DNA of 64,000 nt, from assembly GCF_001598295.1 (NCBI RefSeq), contig NZ_BCYR01000003.1:372001-436000 (forward strand), written 5' to 3'. The notes below the pieces were generated by a model. The model did not search any database. It was not told where the DNA came from and worked only from the letters and a program-made list of their open reading frames with translations. A program made the translations under genes and the position numbers. Every line of letters begins with the position of its first letter. Position 1 is the stretch's first letter. Shown here one piece after another: positions 1 to 8,741 of the stretch. The stretch is from Klebsiella ornithinolytica NBRC 105727 = ATCC 31898. Lineage in GTDB: Bacteria > Pseudomonadota > Gammaproteobacteria > Enterobacterales > Enterobacteriaceae.

Positions 1-485
1 TCAATTTCCTCACCCCGCACCAGAAATGGGGGATTCACTCCACCTACAGCGAAAACCTGCTGATGCTGACCCTGTCGCGCGGCGGGCCGATCGTCTGGAT
101 CAGTGAAACCGACGCCAGAGAGCTTGGCATTGAGGACAACGACTGGATTGAGGCCTTCAACGCCAACGGTGCGCTCACCGCCCGGGCGGTGGTCAGCCAG
201 CGCGTACCGCCCGGCATGACCATGATGTACCACGCGCAGGAGCGCATCATGAACATTCCCGGATCTGAAGTCACCGGCCGTCGCGGCGGCATTCATAACT
301 CGGTGACCCGCATTTGCCCGAAACCCACCCACATGATTGGCGGCTATGCGCAGCTGGCCTACGGCTTTAACTATTACGGTACCGTCGGCTCCAACCGCGA
401 TGAGTTCATCATGATTCGTAAAATGAAAAACATTAACTGGCTGGATGACGAAGGTCGCGATCAGGTACAGGAGGCGAAAAAATGA
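1..485 (+). CDS. narZ: Nitrate reductase Z alpha subunit, C-terminal end (partial)
   Basis: This is the last 160 codons of the molybdenum catalytic subunit of a membrane-bound respiratory nitrate reductase; the reading frame is open from base 3 and its start lies outside the window. The visible part is the C-terminal domain that closes over the bis-MGD cofactor, including the typical stretches QKWGIHSTYSENLLM and GYAQLAYGFNYYG. The TGA stop overlaps the ATG of the beta subunit gene by four bases. The enzyme reduces nitrate to nitrite at the cytoplasmic face with electrons from quinol passed through the beta and gamma subunits. I call it the Z rather than the A isoenzyme because nhoA, yddH and pptA follow nearby, as they do beside narZYWV in E. 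coli; from protein sequence alone narG would fit equally well. Confidence 0.9.
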   Translation, partial: NFLTPHQKWGIHSTYSENLLMLTLSRGGPIVWISETDARELGIEDNDWIEAFNANGALTARAVVSQRVPPGMTMMYHAQERIMNIPGSEVTGRRGGIHNSVTRICPKPTHMIGGYAQLAYGFNYYGTVGSNRDEFIMIRKMKNINWLDDEGRDQVQEAKK

Positions 486-2008
486 AAATCCGCTCACAAG
501 TTGGAATGGTGCTCAATCTCGACAAATGCATCGGCTGCCACACCTGCTCGGTCACCTGCAAGAACGTCTGGACCGGGCGCGAAGGGATGGAATACGCCTG
601 GTTTAACAACGTCGAAACCAAACCCGGTATCGGCTACCCGAAAAACTGGGAAGACCAGGAAGAGTGGCAAGGCGGCTGGATCCGCGGGATCACCGGTAAG
701 CTGACGCCGCGCCTCGGCAACCGCGTTGGCGTGTTGGCAAAAATCTTCGCCAACCCGCAGCTGCCGGGCATCGACGACTATTACGAACCCTTCACCTACG
801 ATTACCAGCATCTGCATACCGCGCCGGAGAGCCAGCATCTGCCTACCGCCCGCCCCCGTTCGCTGATTAGCGGTAAGCGAATGGATAAAATCAGCTGGGG
901 CCCCAACTGGGAAGAGCTGCTTGGCGGCGAGTTTGAAAAGCGCGCCCGTGACCGTAACTTCGAAGCCATGCAGAAAGAGATGTACGGCCAGTTTGAAAAC
1001 ACCTTCATGATGTATCTGCCGCGCCTGTGCGAACACTGCCTTAACCCGAGCTGCGTCGCGACCTGCCCGAGCGGGGCTATCTATAAGCGCGAAGAGGATG
1101 GCATCGTACTGATCGATCAGGATAAATGCCGCGGCTGGCGCATGTGCATCAGCGGCTGCCCGTACAAAAAAATCTACTTTAACTGGAAGAGCGGCAAATC
1201 GGAGAAGTGCATCTTCTGCTATCCGCGGATTGAATCCGGCCAGCCGACGGTCTGTTCGGAAACCTGCGTCGGGCGCATTCGCTACCTCGGCGTGCTGCTG
1301 TATGACGCCGACCGGATTGAGGAAGCGGCCAGCACCGAACATGAAACCGACCTCTATGAACGCCAGTGCGAGGTATTCCTCGACCCGCACGACCCGGCGG
1401 TGATTGAAGAGGCGCTGAAACAAGGGATCCCGCATAACGTCATCGACGCGGCGCAGAAATCGCCGGTGTATAAACTGGCGATGGACTGGAAGCTGGCGCT
1501 ACCGCTGCACCCGGAGTATCGCACCCTGCCGATGGTCTGGTACGTCCCGCCGCTGTCACCGATTCAGTCGGTCGCCGACGCCGGCGGCCTGCCAAATAAT
1601 GGCAGCATTCTGCCTGCCGTCGAAAGCCTGCGCATTCCGGTGCAGTATCTCGCCAACCTGCTGAGCGCCGGCGATACCGGCCCGGTGCTGCGCGCCCTGA
1701 AACGCATGATGGCGATGCGCCACTACAAACGCTCACAGACCGTCGAAGGAGTGACCGACACCCGGGCTATCGAAGAGGTGGGCTTAAGCGTGGAACAGGT
1801 CGAGGAGATGTACCGCTACCTGGCCATCGCTAACTACGAAGATCGCTTCGTGATCCCCACCAGCCACCGGGAAATGGCGGAAGATGCTTTCCCGGAACGC
1901 AACGGCTGCGGATTTACCTTCGGCGATGGCTGTCACGGGTCGGATACCAAATTCAACCTGTTCAACAGCCAGCGCATCGACGCGATCAACATCGGGGAGA
2001 AAGAGTAA
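482..2008 (+). CDS. narY: Nitrate reductase Z beta subunit (iron-sulfur protein)
   Basis: This 508-residue electron-transfer subunit carries three [4Fe-4S] and one [3Fe-4S] cluster between the cytochrome b subunit and the molybdenum subunit. The four cysteine groups are visible: Cys16/19/22/26 in CIGCHTCSVTC, a group from Cys183 (CEHCLNPSCVATC), the group CRGWRMCISGC in which Trp replaces the second Cys (the hallmark of the [3Fe-4S] site in NarH/NarY), and CIFCYPRIESGQPTVCSETC. Length matches the family (about 512). It overlaps narZ by four bases (ATGA) and narW by one base (TAATG), so translation is probably coupled. The long open frame on the opposite strand (about 494-1435) is a high-GC shadow. 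Confidence 0.95.
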   Translation: MKIRSQVGMVLNLDKCIGCHTCSVTCKNVWTGREGMEYAWFNNVETKPGIGYPKNWEDQEEWQGGWIRGITGKLTPRLGNRVGVLAKIFANPQLPGIDDYYEPFTYDYQHLHTAPESQHLPTARPRSLISGKRMDKISWGPNWEELLGGEFEKRARDRNFEAMQKEMYGQFENTFMMYLPRLCEHCLNPSCVATCPSGAIYKREEDGIVLIDQDKCRGWRMCISGCPYKKIYFNWKSGKSEKCIFCYPRIESGQPTVCSETCVGRIRYLGVLLYDADRIEEAASTEHETDLYERQCEVFLDPHDPAVIEEALKQGIPHNVIDAAQKSPVYKLAMDWKLALPLHPEYRTLPMVWYVPPLSPIQSVADAGGLPNNGSILPAVESLRIPVQYLANLLSAGDTGPVLRALKRMMAMRHYKRSQTVEGVTDTRAIEEVGLSVEQVEEMYRYLAIANYEDRFVIPTSHREMAEDAFPERNGCGFTFGDGCHGSDTKFNLFNSQRIDAINIGEKE

Positions 2009-2703
2009 TGCGGATCCTCAAAATTATCGGTCTGCTGCTGGAGTATCCGGATAGCCTGCTGTGGGACAACCGTGAAGAGGCGCTGGAGTTGGTCCGTGCC
2101 GATGCGCCGGCGCTACTGCCGTTTGTTGAATCGCTGCTGGCCGCCCCGCTGCTCGACCGCCAGGCCGAATGGTGTGAAGTGTTTGACCGCGGACGGGCCA
2201 CCTCGCTGCTGCTGTTTGAGCACGTGCACGCGGAGTCCCGCGACCGCGGCCAGGCGATGGTCGAGCTGATGAATCAGTATGAGCAGGCCGGGCTGCACAT
2301 CGACTGCCGGGAGCTGCCTGACCATCTACCGCTCTATCTGGAGTACCTCAGTAGCCTGCCGCCAGACGACGCCAGAGAAGGCTTGCAAAACGTGGCCCCG
2401 ATTCTGGCGCTGCTTGGCGGGCGCGTCAAACAGCGCCAGTGTCAATATTATCAGCTGTTTGACGTCCTGCTGGCGCTGGCTGGCAGCGCGCTCAGCAGTG
2501 ACAGTGTCACCAGGCAGGTGGCGGGTGAAAAGCGCGATGATACCCGCCAGGCGCTGGATGCGGTGTGGGAGGAGGAGCAGGTGAAGTTTATCGAAGATAA
2601 CGCCACCGCCTGCGACAGCTCCCCGATGCAACATTATCAACGACGCTTTAGCCAGGACGTCGCGCCACAGTACGTCGACGTCGGTGCCGGAGGCCCGAAA
2701 TGA
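2008..2703 (+). CDS. narW: Nitrate reductase Z assembly chaperone
   Basis: This 231-residue NarJ/NarW-type cytoplasmic chaperone (TorD superfamily, all helical) is needed to insert the molybdenum cofactor and to dock the alpha-beta complex onto the membrane subunit; it is not part of the final enzyme. The N-terminus ([12 protein letters not shown]) and the LPLYLEYLS segment are typical of the family. The gene lies between narY and narV with overlaps of one and four bases, the normal order in both nitrate reductase operons. The C-terminal tail is acidic and low in complexity, as usual. Confidence 0.93.
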   Translation: MRILKIIGLLLEYPDSLLWDNREEALELVRADAPALLPFVESLLAAPLLDRQAEWCEVFDRGRATSLLLFEHVHAESRDRGQAMVELMNQYEQAGLHIDCRELPDHLPLYLEYLSSLPPDDAREGLQNVAPILALLGGRVKQRQCQYYQLFDVLLALAGSALSSDSVTRQVAGEKRDDTRQALDAVWEEEQVKFIEDNATACDSSPMQHYQRRFSQDVAPQYVDVGAGGPK

Positions 2704-3380
2704 TACAGTACCTGAACGTCTTTTTTTACGATATCTACCCCTATCTGTGCGGGACGGTGTTTCTCATCGGCAGCTGGCTACGCTACGACTACGGGCAGTA
2801 TACGTGGCGCGCCTCTTCCAGCCAGATGCTCGACAAACGCGGCATGGTGCTGTGGTCGAATCTGTTCCATATCGGCATCCTGGGCATCTTCTTCGGCCAC
2901 CTCTTCGGGATGCTGACCCCGCACTGGGTTTACTCCTGGTTCCTGCCAATGTCGCAAAAGCAGCTGATGGCGATGATTCTCGGCGGGATCTGCGGCGTAC
3001 TGACGCTGGTGGGCGGCGCCGGGCTGCTGATTCGTCGTCTGACCAACCCACGCATTCGCGCCACCTCATCGACGGCGGATATTATGATTCTGAGCATTCT
3101 GCTGATTCAGTGTGCGCTGGGTCTGACGACCATCCCCTTCTCCGCTCAACATCCTGACGGCAGTGAAATGCTGAAGCTGGTGGACTGGGCGCAGGCGGTG
3201 GTGACCTTCCACGGCGGCGCCTCGGCGCATCTTGATGGCGTGGCATTTATCTACCGCGTTCACCTGGTGCTGGGGATGACCATCTTCCTGATCTTCCCGT
3301 TCACTCGCCTGGTGCACGTCTGGAGCGCGCCAATAGAGTATTTGACCCGCCGCTACCAGCTGGTGAGATCCCGACGCTGA
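2700..3380 (+). CDS. narV: Nitrate reductase Z gamma subunit (cytochrome b)
   Basis: This 226-residue integral membrane subunit oxidises quinol at the periplasmic side and passes electrons through two b-type hemes. Five transmembrane segments are apparent, starting with [21 protein letters not shown]. The heme ligand histidines fit [14 protein letters not shown] in helix 2 and [22 protein letters not shown] near the C-terminus (both His residues of the second motif conserved). It is the last gene of the operon; a strong hairpin follows 40 bases after the stop. Expression is expected to follow that of narZ, whose promoter is outside the window. Confidence 0.94.
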   Translation: MIQYLNVFFYDIYPYLCGTVFLIGSWLRYDYGQYTWRASSSQMLDKRGMVLWSNLFHIGILGIFFGHLFGMLTPHWVYSWFLPMSQKQLMAMILGGICGVLTLVGGAGLLIRRLTNPRIRATSSTADIMILSILLIQCALGLTTIPFSAQHPDGSEMLKLVDWAQAVVTFHGGASAHLDGVAFIYRVHLVLGMTIFLIFPFTRLVHVWSAPIEYLTRRYQLVRSRR

Positions 3381-3420
3381 AGGTTTGACTCCCTCTCTGT
3401 CAACCCTTATGAGCTAACCC

Positions 3421-3446
3421 GTCAGCCTCCGCGCCAGGAGGCTGAC
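3421..3446 (+). terminator. Hairpin after narV, probable operon terminator
   Basis: A perfect 10-bp stem (GTCAGCCTCC pairing with GGAGGCTGAC) with a six-base loop begins 40 bases after the narV stop codon. It is followed by only a weak T tract, so it may be a processing or transcript-stabilising hairpin rather than an efficient intrinsic terminator. Confidence 0.5.
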
Positions 3447-3572
3447 GCTGTTAAAACAGGGGGAAAAGGTAAACCTGTAGTCGCTTCCCGCAATGACTTA
3501 TACTGTTCCCGCACGTAATCTCTTCTCTTGAAACGCGCTGACTCAACCGGATGATACGTAGGTGAGGGAACC

Positions 3573-3845
3573 ATGGGTAAATACGTCATTTTTATCAGCA
3601 GTCGCGGCGGGAGAGCCGTAGCAAAAGACGCAGTGACATCCTCTTTGCTTAAAGAGATGAAACGACAGGGATTCAGAAAACATCACGTTGAGGTAGAAGC
3701 TGAAAACGAAAACGATGCCGTTAAAGCGTTAAACAGATTTAATGACGATTATCTGACGGAGGTAAAGGAGTACACCGCGAGCGTCATATTTGTGTGCCTG
3801 TGCGCGATTGTTGCTTTCATCGTTTTTCTATTTTCAAACAGATAG
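3573..3845 (+). CDS. Small tail-anchored membrane protein of unknown function
   Basis: This 90-residue protein has a soluble, charged N-terminal part (about residues 1-68, with SSRGGRAVAKDAV and a Glu/Asn-rich stretch VEVEAENENDAVKALNRF) and a single hydrophobic C-terminal segment (about 69-87, SVIFVCLCAIVAFIVFLF) followed by SNR. This is the layout of a tail-anchored inner-membrane protein. The ATG is preceded by GGTGAGGGAACC, a good ribosome binding site. It stands alone between narV and a convergent LysR gene. I do not recognise a family; the pattern of the soluble part resembles a small alpha/beta fold, but no function can be assigned. Confidence 0.7.
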   Translation: MGKYVIFISSRGGRAVAKDAVTSSLLKEMKRQGFRKHHVEVEAENENDAVKALNRFNDDYLTEVKEYTASVIFVCLCAIVAFIVFLFSNR

Positions 3846-3890
3846 CAAATTTACGCCTCCAGGCGCAACAAACAGATTAACAAGCGGATT

Positions 3891-4802
3891 TCAGCGCAAA
3901 GCGCAATTATCCGTCGGCGGCATATGCAGCGCAAAACAGGCGGTAATAGTGTGCAGCAGCAGTTTCGCCGGCCCGGTAAGCCGATTTTCATCGCCATATA
4001 ATCCCACCCCAATGTCACCCGCCGCGGGCAATTTTGCGCAATCAACGATCTGCAGCGTAGCAGGCATGCCTATCGTTGTGCGTAGCGCCACCCCCAGTCC
4101 TGCAGATGCGGCAGCCCAGATTCCGTTCAGACTGCGACTGGTAAAGGCAATACGCCAGGGGATTCCGGCTTTATCTAACGCCGCGGTGGCGGCGGTGCGC
4201 ATGACGCACGGCGCTTCAAAGGCCAGCAGCGGCAGCGGCTGGTTGCTGTCGAGATAACGGGCAACATCGAACGCCGCCGCCGCGATCCACTGCAGCGGCA
4301 GTCTCCCCAGCAGATGATCAAAAACCGGTGCGTCGCGCCCTTCCCAGCTCAGGGCCAGATCGAGCTCCTGGCGCATCATCGCCTCGCGCAGCGGCGCATT
4401 CCGCGTGACGGTAACCGCAATCTCCACCTCGGGACAAGCCCGGGAAAATTGCCCGAGGACCGCCGGCAGTAACACCTCGCCAAAGTCCTCCTGCAGTCCG
4501 AGACGAACCTCGCCGCTTACCCCTCTGGCCTGCAGCGCGGCCCAGGCCTCGTCATTCAGGCTAAGCATTCGCCGCGCGTAGCTCAGCATAATTTCCCCTT
4601 CCGCGGTCAACGCCAGATGACGCCCGGCCTTTTGTACCAGCGCCGTGCCGCTCTGCTGCTCAAGCTTTTTAAGCTGAGCGCTGATCGCCGACGTTGAACG
4701 CCCCAGGCGTTCGGCGGCAAGGGCAAAACTGCCGAGTTCCATTCCGGTCACGAAAGCGCGTAGCGCGTCGGCATCAAAGGTCAGTGGTCGTCTGGTCATC
4801 AT
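3891..4802 (-). CDS. LysR-family transcriptional regulator
   Basis: This 303-residue protein has an N-terminal winged helix-turn-helix (residues about 8-66; FVTGMELGSFALAAERLGRSTSAISAQLKKLEQ is the recognition region) and a C-terminal effector-binding domain of the type-2 periplasmic fold. It is transcribed away from the carboxymuconolactone-decarboxylase-like gene at 4905, with a 102-base intergenic space holding an inverted repeat that fits a LysR box, so it probably controls that gene pair and itself. The effector is unknown; an aromatic or enone compound would fit the neighbours. Confidence 0.88.
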   Translation of the reverse strand: MMTRRPLTFDADALRAFVTGMELGSFALAAERLGRSTSAISAQLKKLEQQSGTALVQKAGRHLALTAEGEIMLSYARRMLSLNDEAWAALQARGVSGEVRLGLQEDFGEVLLPAVLGQFSRACPEVEIAVTVTRNAPLREAMMRQELDLALSWEGRDAPVFDHLLGRLPLQWIAAAAFDVARYLDSNQPLPLLAFEAPCVMRTAATAALDKAGIPWRIAFTSRSLNGIWAAASAGLGVALRTTIGMPATLQIVDCAKLPAAGDIGVGLYGDENRLTGPAKLLLHTITACFALHMPPTDNCALR

Positions 4803-4840
4803 TAATCATCCCGTTTTTCAGGATTATTACTCACAAATTA

Positions 4841-4862
4841 TATGATTATCGAAACCATCATA
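4841..4862. promoter_or_regulatory. Inverted repeat, candidate LysR operator
   Basis: TATGAT and ATCATA form perfect 6-base arms separated by ten bases, which satisfies the T-N11-A rule for LysR-type operators. It lies midway between the divergent LysR gene and the gene at 4905. Seen in the sequence; binding is inferred. Confidence 0.5.
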
Positions 4863-4904
4863 ACCGGATATCGTCTCCGTGACATCCCACCTATGAGGTT
4901 GCAA

Positions 4905-5219
4905 ATGGACAAAGTTAGTCTGACCCGGGAAACCCTGGCAGCGCTGGCGCCAAAGCTGGCATCACTGAGTGAAGAGATCCTGTTTGGCGATATCTGGCAA
5001 CGCCCCGCGCTGTCACCGCGTGACAGAAGCCTCATCACTCTCAGCGCGCTGGTCGCAATGTATCGTCCTGAACAGCTTGCCTGGCACCTGACATTCGCCC
5101 GGGAAAACGGCGTAACGGAGAGCGAAATCACCGAGCTTTTTACCCACCTGTCGTTTTACGCCGGATGGCCAGCGGCGGTTTCAGCACTCAATGTGTTTAG
5201 CCAGCTTGATACCGAATGA
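4905..5219 (+). CDS. Carboxymuconolactone decarboxylase-like (AhpD fold) protein
   Basis: This 104-residue protein matches the small CMD family: SPRDRSLITLSALVAMYRPEQLAWHL followed by ENGVTESEITELFTHLSFYAGWPAAVSAL. The two-cysteine CXXC motif of peroxidatic AhpD members is missing, so it belongs with the decarboxylase-like members that lack redox cysteines. I place the start at 4905 because GAGG lies six bases upstream; an in-frame ATG at 4842 falls inside the putative operator. It is followed ten bases later by a tautomerase gene, probably in one transcript. Such pairs often act on small enone, lactone or aromatic breakdown products, but the substrate is not known. Confidence 0.85.
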   Translation: MDKVSLTRETLAALAPKLASLSEEILFGDIWQRPALSPRDRSLITLSALVAMYRPEQLAWHLTFARENGVTESEITELFTHLSFYAGWPAAVSALNVFSQLDTE

Positions 5220-5229
5220 GGAGACGCGC

Positions 5230-5640
5230 ATGCCCATAACCCGCATCGCCATTTCTGCGCAGCGTTTCGCGCAATGGCACGCTCAAATCTCTATCGATTT
5301 GCAGCAGGCGCTTGAAGATCATTTTTCGGTCCCGGCCGGCGACTGCTTTCAGCTTTTTGACTGCTACAGCCCAGGGCAGCGGATAGTTAACCCGCACTAT
5401 CTCTGTAGGGCTGAAGCCGGACGCAGCGATGATTTCCTGCTGTTTCAGATAACCGCCGGTAAGCCACGCAGCCATCTGCAAAAGCAGCGTTTTTATCAGG
5501 ATTTAGTGACGCGACTTGAGCAGTCGCTGGGCATCAGCCCGCATGAGGTGATGGTGGTGATCGGCTTTACCGAGCCGGAAGACTGGTCATTCGGCAGCGG
5601 GAAAATGTTCAGCCTGACGGATATTCCTCCGCCGCGCTAA
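5230..5640 (+). CDS. Tautomerase-superfamily protein
   Basis: This 136-residue protein starts MPITRIAIS; removal of the Met would expose Pro1, the catalytic base of 4-oxalocrotonate tautomerase-type enzymes. It has the size of a two-repeat (beta-alpha-beta twice) tautomerase, and the second repeat carries HEVMVVIGFTEPEDWSFG, typical of the Tautomerase_2-like group. The start at 5230 is chosen for the N-terminal proline and an upstream GAGGAG. It is the second gene of the LysR-controlled pair. A role in ketonising or isomerising an unsaturated acid is inferred. Confidence 0.82.
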   Translation: MPITRIAISAQRFAQWHAQISIDLQQALEDHFSVPAGDCFQLFDCYSPGQRIVNPHYLCRAEAGRSDDFLLFQITAGKPRSHLQKQRFYQDLVTRLEQSLGISPHEVMVVIGFTEPEDWSFGSGKMFSLTDIPPPR

Positions 5641-6094
5641 GCAACGCTGCAATAACAGAGGCTGTGACCAGTCAGGAGCCGGAAGCCGACCCGGTTGCTG
5701 AGGATGCTTCCCGGCGGCTGACGCTACAGGAGACGCAGCGCCACCACGTTGGGTCATCGCGAAGCATGACTCTCGGGTAAAGAGCAGGTGCCCGATACCG
5801 CTCGCGGCCGGGATTAGCAGACCGCGGCCCCGGGGGATACTGGTGAACAACGGGTGACGCTGGAAGCATGTCTCTTGTGGGTTAACATCGCCGAAAGTGA
5901 CAGGACAAATGCCGCAGTTCCCCGGTTTATGGCCGAGAAAAGGCGGTCGCTATACTCTGTTTTCGCCAGGACGACGCCCTGAAAAAAACCGGGGAGGATT
6001 TCAGATGCGACCTTTCACCTTGCGGGTCTGGCGATGCGATAGATGCGGTCCGCCTGCACGGCCGACCGCCCCTTCTGTCTGGACAGCGTCGCCC
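5641..6094. other. Intergenic stretch without a supported gene
   Basis: These 454 bases separate the tautomerase gene from the convergent nhoA. Reading frames here lack family similarity. A strong Shine-Dalgarno-like GGGGAGGATTTCAG precedes an ATG at 6004, but the resulting frame runs antisense through the end of nhoA, so I do not call it. A TATACT box at about 5951 resembles a -10 element. Nothing else is evident. Confidence 0.4.
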
Positions 6095-6940
6095 CTACTT
6101 CCCCGCCTCAGGATGGGTATCAAACGCCGCCATGACCGCTGCGAGCTCACCTTCAGTAAAGCCATATTTGGCATCATCGACGCCAAGACCGAAGCGGGTT
6201 TGCAGCGCCTCATACAGCGCAGGAACATCCGGTAAATCGATCTTCTCCACCACATGGGCATTATCCCAATGGGTAAAGTGGAAGTTAGTTAACGTCATTT
6301 TCCCGCCGTCCGGCAAATGACGACACATCAGCAGATGGTGGCGGAAATGCGATTGCGGCCAGTGCGCCGACCAGAAATTCCCCATGACATAGTCAGCGGC
6401 ATACTGGCGCCCGAGGTCGAAAACGTACATCGACTGCCAGTGGCCGTGATGGCAGTACTGTAACGTCCACTCATCCCCTTCGCAAATCAGTCGGTAGACA
6501 CCGTGCGGGGTTGACTGTTCCGCATCCGCCAGCAGCCGGACAGGCGCGGTCAGGGTCTGGCCGCCGAAGCCGACATCGGCGATCCAGCGCTCACCGTCGA
6601 CCTCAACCAGCAGCAGGCGATGGGTTCGCGGCGGCATCTGCGACGGATTGGCCAGCACCACGCGCCCCAGCAGACTACGGACGTTAAAACCCAGCTCGCG
6701 AAGTACCCGCTCCAGCAGCCCATTTTGCTCGAAGCAGTAACCGCCGCGACGGCCGTTAATCAGCTTCTCTTCCAGCGTCCGATCGTCAAGATGGATCTCT
6801 CTGGGCAGCAGAACATCCAGATTTTCAAACGGGATCGCGCCATTGTGGTGAATATGCAGTTCGCGCAAGGTGTTAAGCGATACATCAGGGGTTCCCGTCC
6901 AGCCCAGACGAGAAAAATAAGCGCTTAAAAATCGACTCAT
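6095..6940 (-). CDS. nhoA: Arylamine N-acetyltransferase / N-hydroxyarylamine O-acetyltransferase
   Basis: This 281-residue cytoplasmic enzyme transfers acetyl from acetyl-CoA to arylamines and arylhydroxylamines; in enterics it is known for activating or detoxifying aromatic nitro and amine compounds. The catalytic triad is visible: Cys69 in RRGGYCFE, the His in PPRTHRLLL and the Asp in IADVGFGGQ. The conserved end ELAAVMAAFDTHPEAGK matches enteric NhoA. The start at 6940 gives the family length and has GGAGG six bases upstream; an earlier in-frame codon at 6955 has no such support. It lies between the tautomerase pair and an ABC importer. Confidence 0.95.
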   Translation of the reverse strand: MSRFLSAYFSRLGWTGTPDVSLNTLRELHIHHNGAIPFENLDVLLPREIHLDDRTLEEKLINGRRGGYCFEQNGLLERVLRELGFNVRSLLGRVVLANPSQMPPRTHRLLLVEVDGERWIADVGFGGQTLTAPVRLLADAEQSTPHGVYRLICEGDEWTLQYCHHGHWQSMYVFDLGRQYAADYVMGNFWSAHWPQSHFRHHLLMCRHLPDGGKMTLTNFHFTHWDNAHVVEKIDLPDVPALYEALQTRFGLGVDDAKYGFTEGELAAVMAAFDTHPEAGK

Positions 6941-7016
6941 CAATGCCTCCAGCAATCGGTGTTCGACATTTATAGCCTATTTTCCCCGGCCGACTGCATA
7001 TTTTGTGCGGTCACCC

Positions 7017-8672
7017 TTAACCGCGCGCGCCGCGTTGCATCAAGGCCAGCGCGCCGAGCATCAACGCCAGGCCGGTCAACAGCGTCAGCGAAGCCATGGC
7101 CATGCCCTGGCCGATCGACCCTTGCTCAAACTGACGCCAGATAAACACGGACACGGTTTGCGTCCCCGCCGGAGCCAACAGCAGCGATGTCACCAGTTCA
7201 CGCGAAGCGACGGCAAACACCATCAGCATCGCCGCCAGCAGCGCCGGAAAGACCAGCGGCAGCACAATCAGCCGCAGCGCCTGCAGCGGCGATGCGCCGT
7301 GGACCCGCGCCGCCGGTTCGAGATTATTCCCCAGCTGGCGCAGAGCGCTGCCAACATAGCGCACCGGCCACGGCAGCAGCAGGCAACAGTATGACAATAG
7401 CAGCATCCATCCGCTGTTATAGGGCGAAACCGGCCAGAACGGCTGGTTCCACAGCAGAATCAGCCCGACGCCCACGACCACCCCCGGCAGCGCCGCCGGC
7501 ATCAGCGACAGCGCATCGACGATGCCACGGCCTTTGATTTTCTGCACCAGCACCAGCCATGCGACAATCAGCCCCACCAGGCCGACGATCAGCGCCGACG
7601 CCAGCGCCAGCGACAGACTGGTTCCCAGCGCCGACAACGCATCCCCCTGCCTGGCAAACAGCGCGGCAAAATGGCGGAAAGTAAAATTATCGGCATGAAT
7701 GCCGCCTGATAAGGTCCCCATCAGGCCGGTCAGGACCATCGCCGCGCCCGGCAGCACCACGGCGACGCCTGCGATACCCAGCATCAGCAGAACAGCGGGC
7801 AGCGCCAGCCACCCCAGTTCCGCCCCGCTGTTTTCCCCCGGCTTGCCGGTCACGCTGGTGACCTCGGTATCCCCCACCAACCGCTTTTGCAGCCACCAGG
7901 CCAGCAGCGCGACGCCAATCAGCAGCAGCGACAGTAGCGACGCGCCGGGCAGATCGATGGGCCAGTCAGCCAGTTTTTTCTCAATACCGACGGTGAGCAT
8001 CACCAGACCGGCCCGCGATCCTAACGCCGCCGGGACGCCAAACTCCTCAATTGCCAGGGTAAACGCCAGCAGCATCCCCGCCGCCAGCGCCGGGGAAAGC
8101 ATCGGCAGCGTAATATGCCAGAAGGCTCGCCAGGCGCTGGCGCCGTGAACGCGCGCGACGATCGCCAGCCGCTGACCGCTCGCCAGCAGGCTGCGGGAAA
8201 CGGCAAAATAGACTACCGGGAAGATATTAAAGGTCATCACCAGCACGATCCCGCCGCGGCTGAACAGCAGATCGTTCAGATCCCAGCCGGTGAGCTGTTG
8301 CAGATAGCCGTTGCTTTGCAGCACCAGCATCCACGACAGCGCCGCGATATATGGCGGCGTGAGGAACGGGATCAGGAACAGCAGATCCCACAGGCGCGGC
8401 AGCGGAACATTAAACAGGCCGCGCAGCACCCCCAGCGGCAGGCCGATAACCACGCTCATCAGCGCGACGCCGCAGGCCACCCACAGGGTGCCGCCGAGCA
8501 TCGGCAGGAGCTGAGGATCGGCGAACAGCATCGGTACGCCCGTCAGCGCTCCGCTCAGGGAACCGGCGCTGAAATGGGGGAAAATCGCCTGTAAGACGAT
8601 GAATAAAAGCGGTAACGCCACCAGCACCAGCAGCACCGTCAGAGTGACGCCGGAAATCAGTTTCTGTTTCAC
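7017..8672 (-). CDS. Fused (two-domain) ABC transporter permease, FbpB/PhnU-like
   Basis: This 551-residue inner-membrane protein is a tandem duplication of two binding-protein-dependent permease modules, each of about six helices, with EAA-type loops VHGASAWRAFWHITLPMLSPALAAG and VHGASPLQALRLIVLPLVFPALLAAML, one in each half. Permeases of this length and double architecture are typical of ferric iron, 2-aminoethylphosphonate, thiamine and sugar-phosphate (AfuB) importers. It is the last gene of the ATPase, binding protein, permease operon on the minus strand, 69 bases after the binding-protein gene. The substrate cannot be decided from the permease. Confidence 0.88.
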   Translation of the reverse strand: MKQKLISGVTLTVLLVLVALPLLFIVLQAIFPHFSAGSLSGALTGVPMLFADPQLLPMLGGTLWVACGVALMSVVIGLPLGVLRGLFNVPLPRLWDLLFLIPFLTPPYIAALSWMLVLQSNGYLQQLTGWDLNDLLFSRGGIVLVMTFNIFPVVYFAVSRSLLASGQRLAIVARVHGASAWRAFWHITLPMLSPALAAGMLLAFTLAIEEFGVPAALGSRAGLVMLTVGIEKKLADWPIDLPGASLLSLLLIGVALLAWWLQKRLVGDTEVTSVTGKPGENSGAELGWLALPAVLLMLGIAGVAVVLPGAAMVLTGLMGTLSGGIHADNFTFRHFAALFARQGDALSALGTSLSLALASALIVGLVGLIVAWLVLVQKIKGRGIVDALSLMPAALPGVVVGVGLILLWNQPFWPVSPYNSGWMLLLSYCCLLLPWPVRYVGSALRQLGNNLEPAARVHGASPLQALRLIVLPLVFPALLAAMLMVFAVASRELVTSLLLAPAGTQTVSVFIWRQFEQGSIGQGMAMASLTLLTGLALMLGALALMQRGARG

Positions 8673-8741
8673 GGTAGAGTCCTGGGAATACGGCCCCGTC
8701 TCCCGGGTCAGGCGTCAACCGCCCCCCGGGAGAAAGGCAAA

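Noticed and set aside
494-1435. 313-codon frame antisense to narY
   Set aside because: narY is unmistakable on the other strand; the antisense frame is a product of high-GC codon use.
1-3380. Assignment as narGHJI
   Set aside because: The neighbouring nhoA, yddH and pptA fit the narZYWV locus better; the narG operon normally lies beside narK/narXL, which are absent here.
6004-6235. Frame with strong ribosome site and a CXXC motif (MRPFTLRVWRCDRCG) before nhoA
   Set aside because: It runs antisense through the end of nhoA and shows no conserved domain; left as a curiosity.
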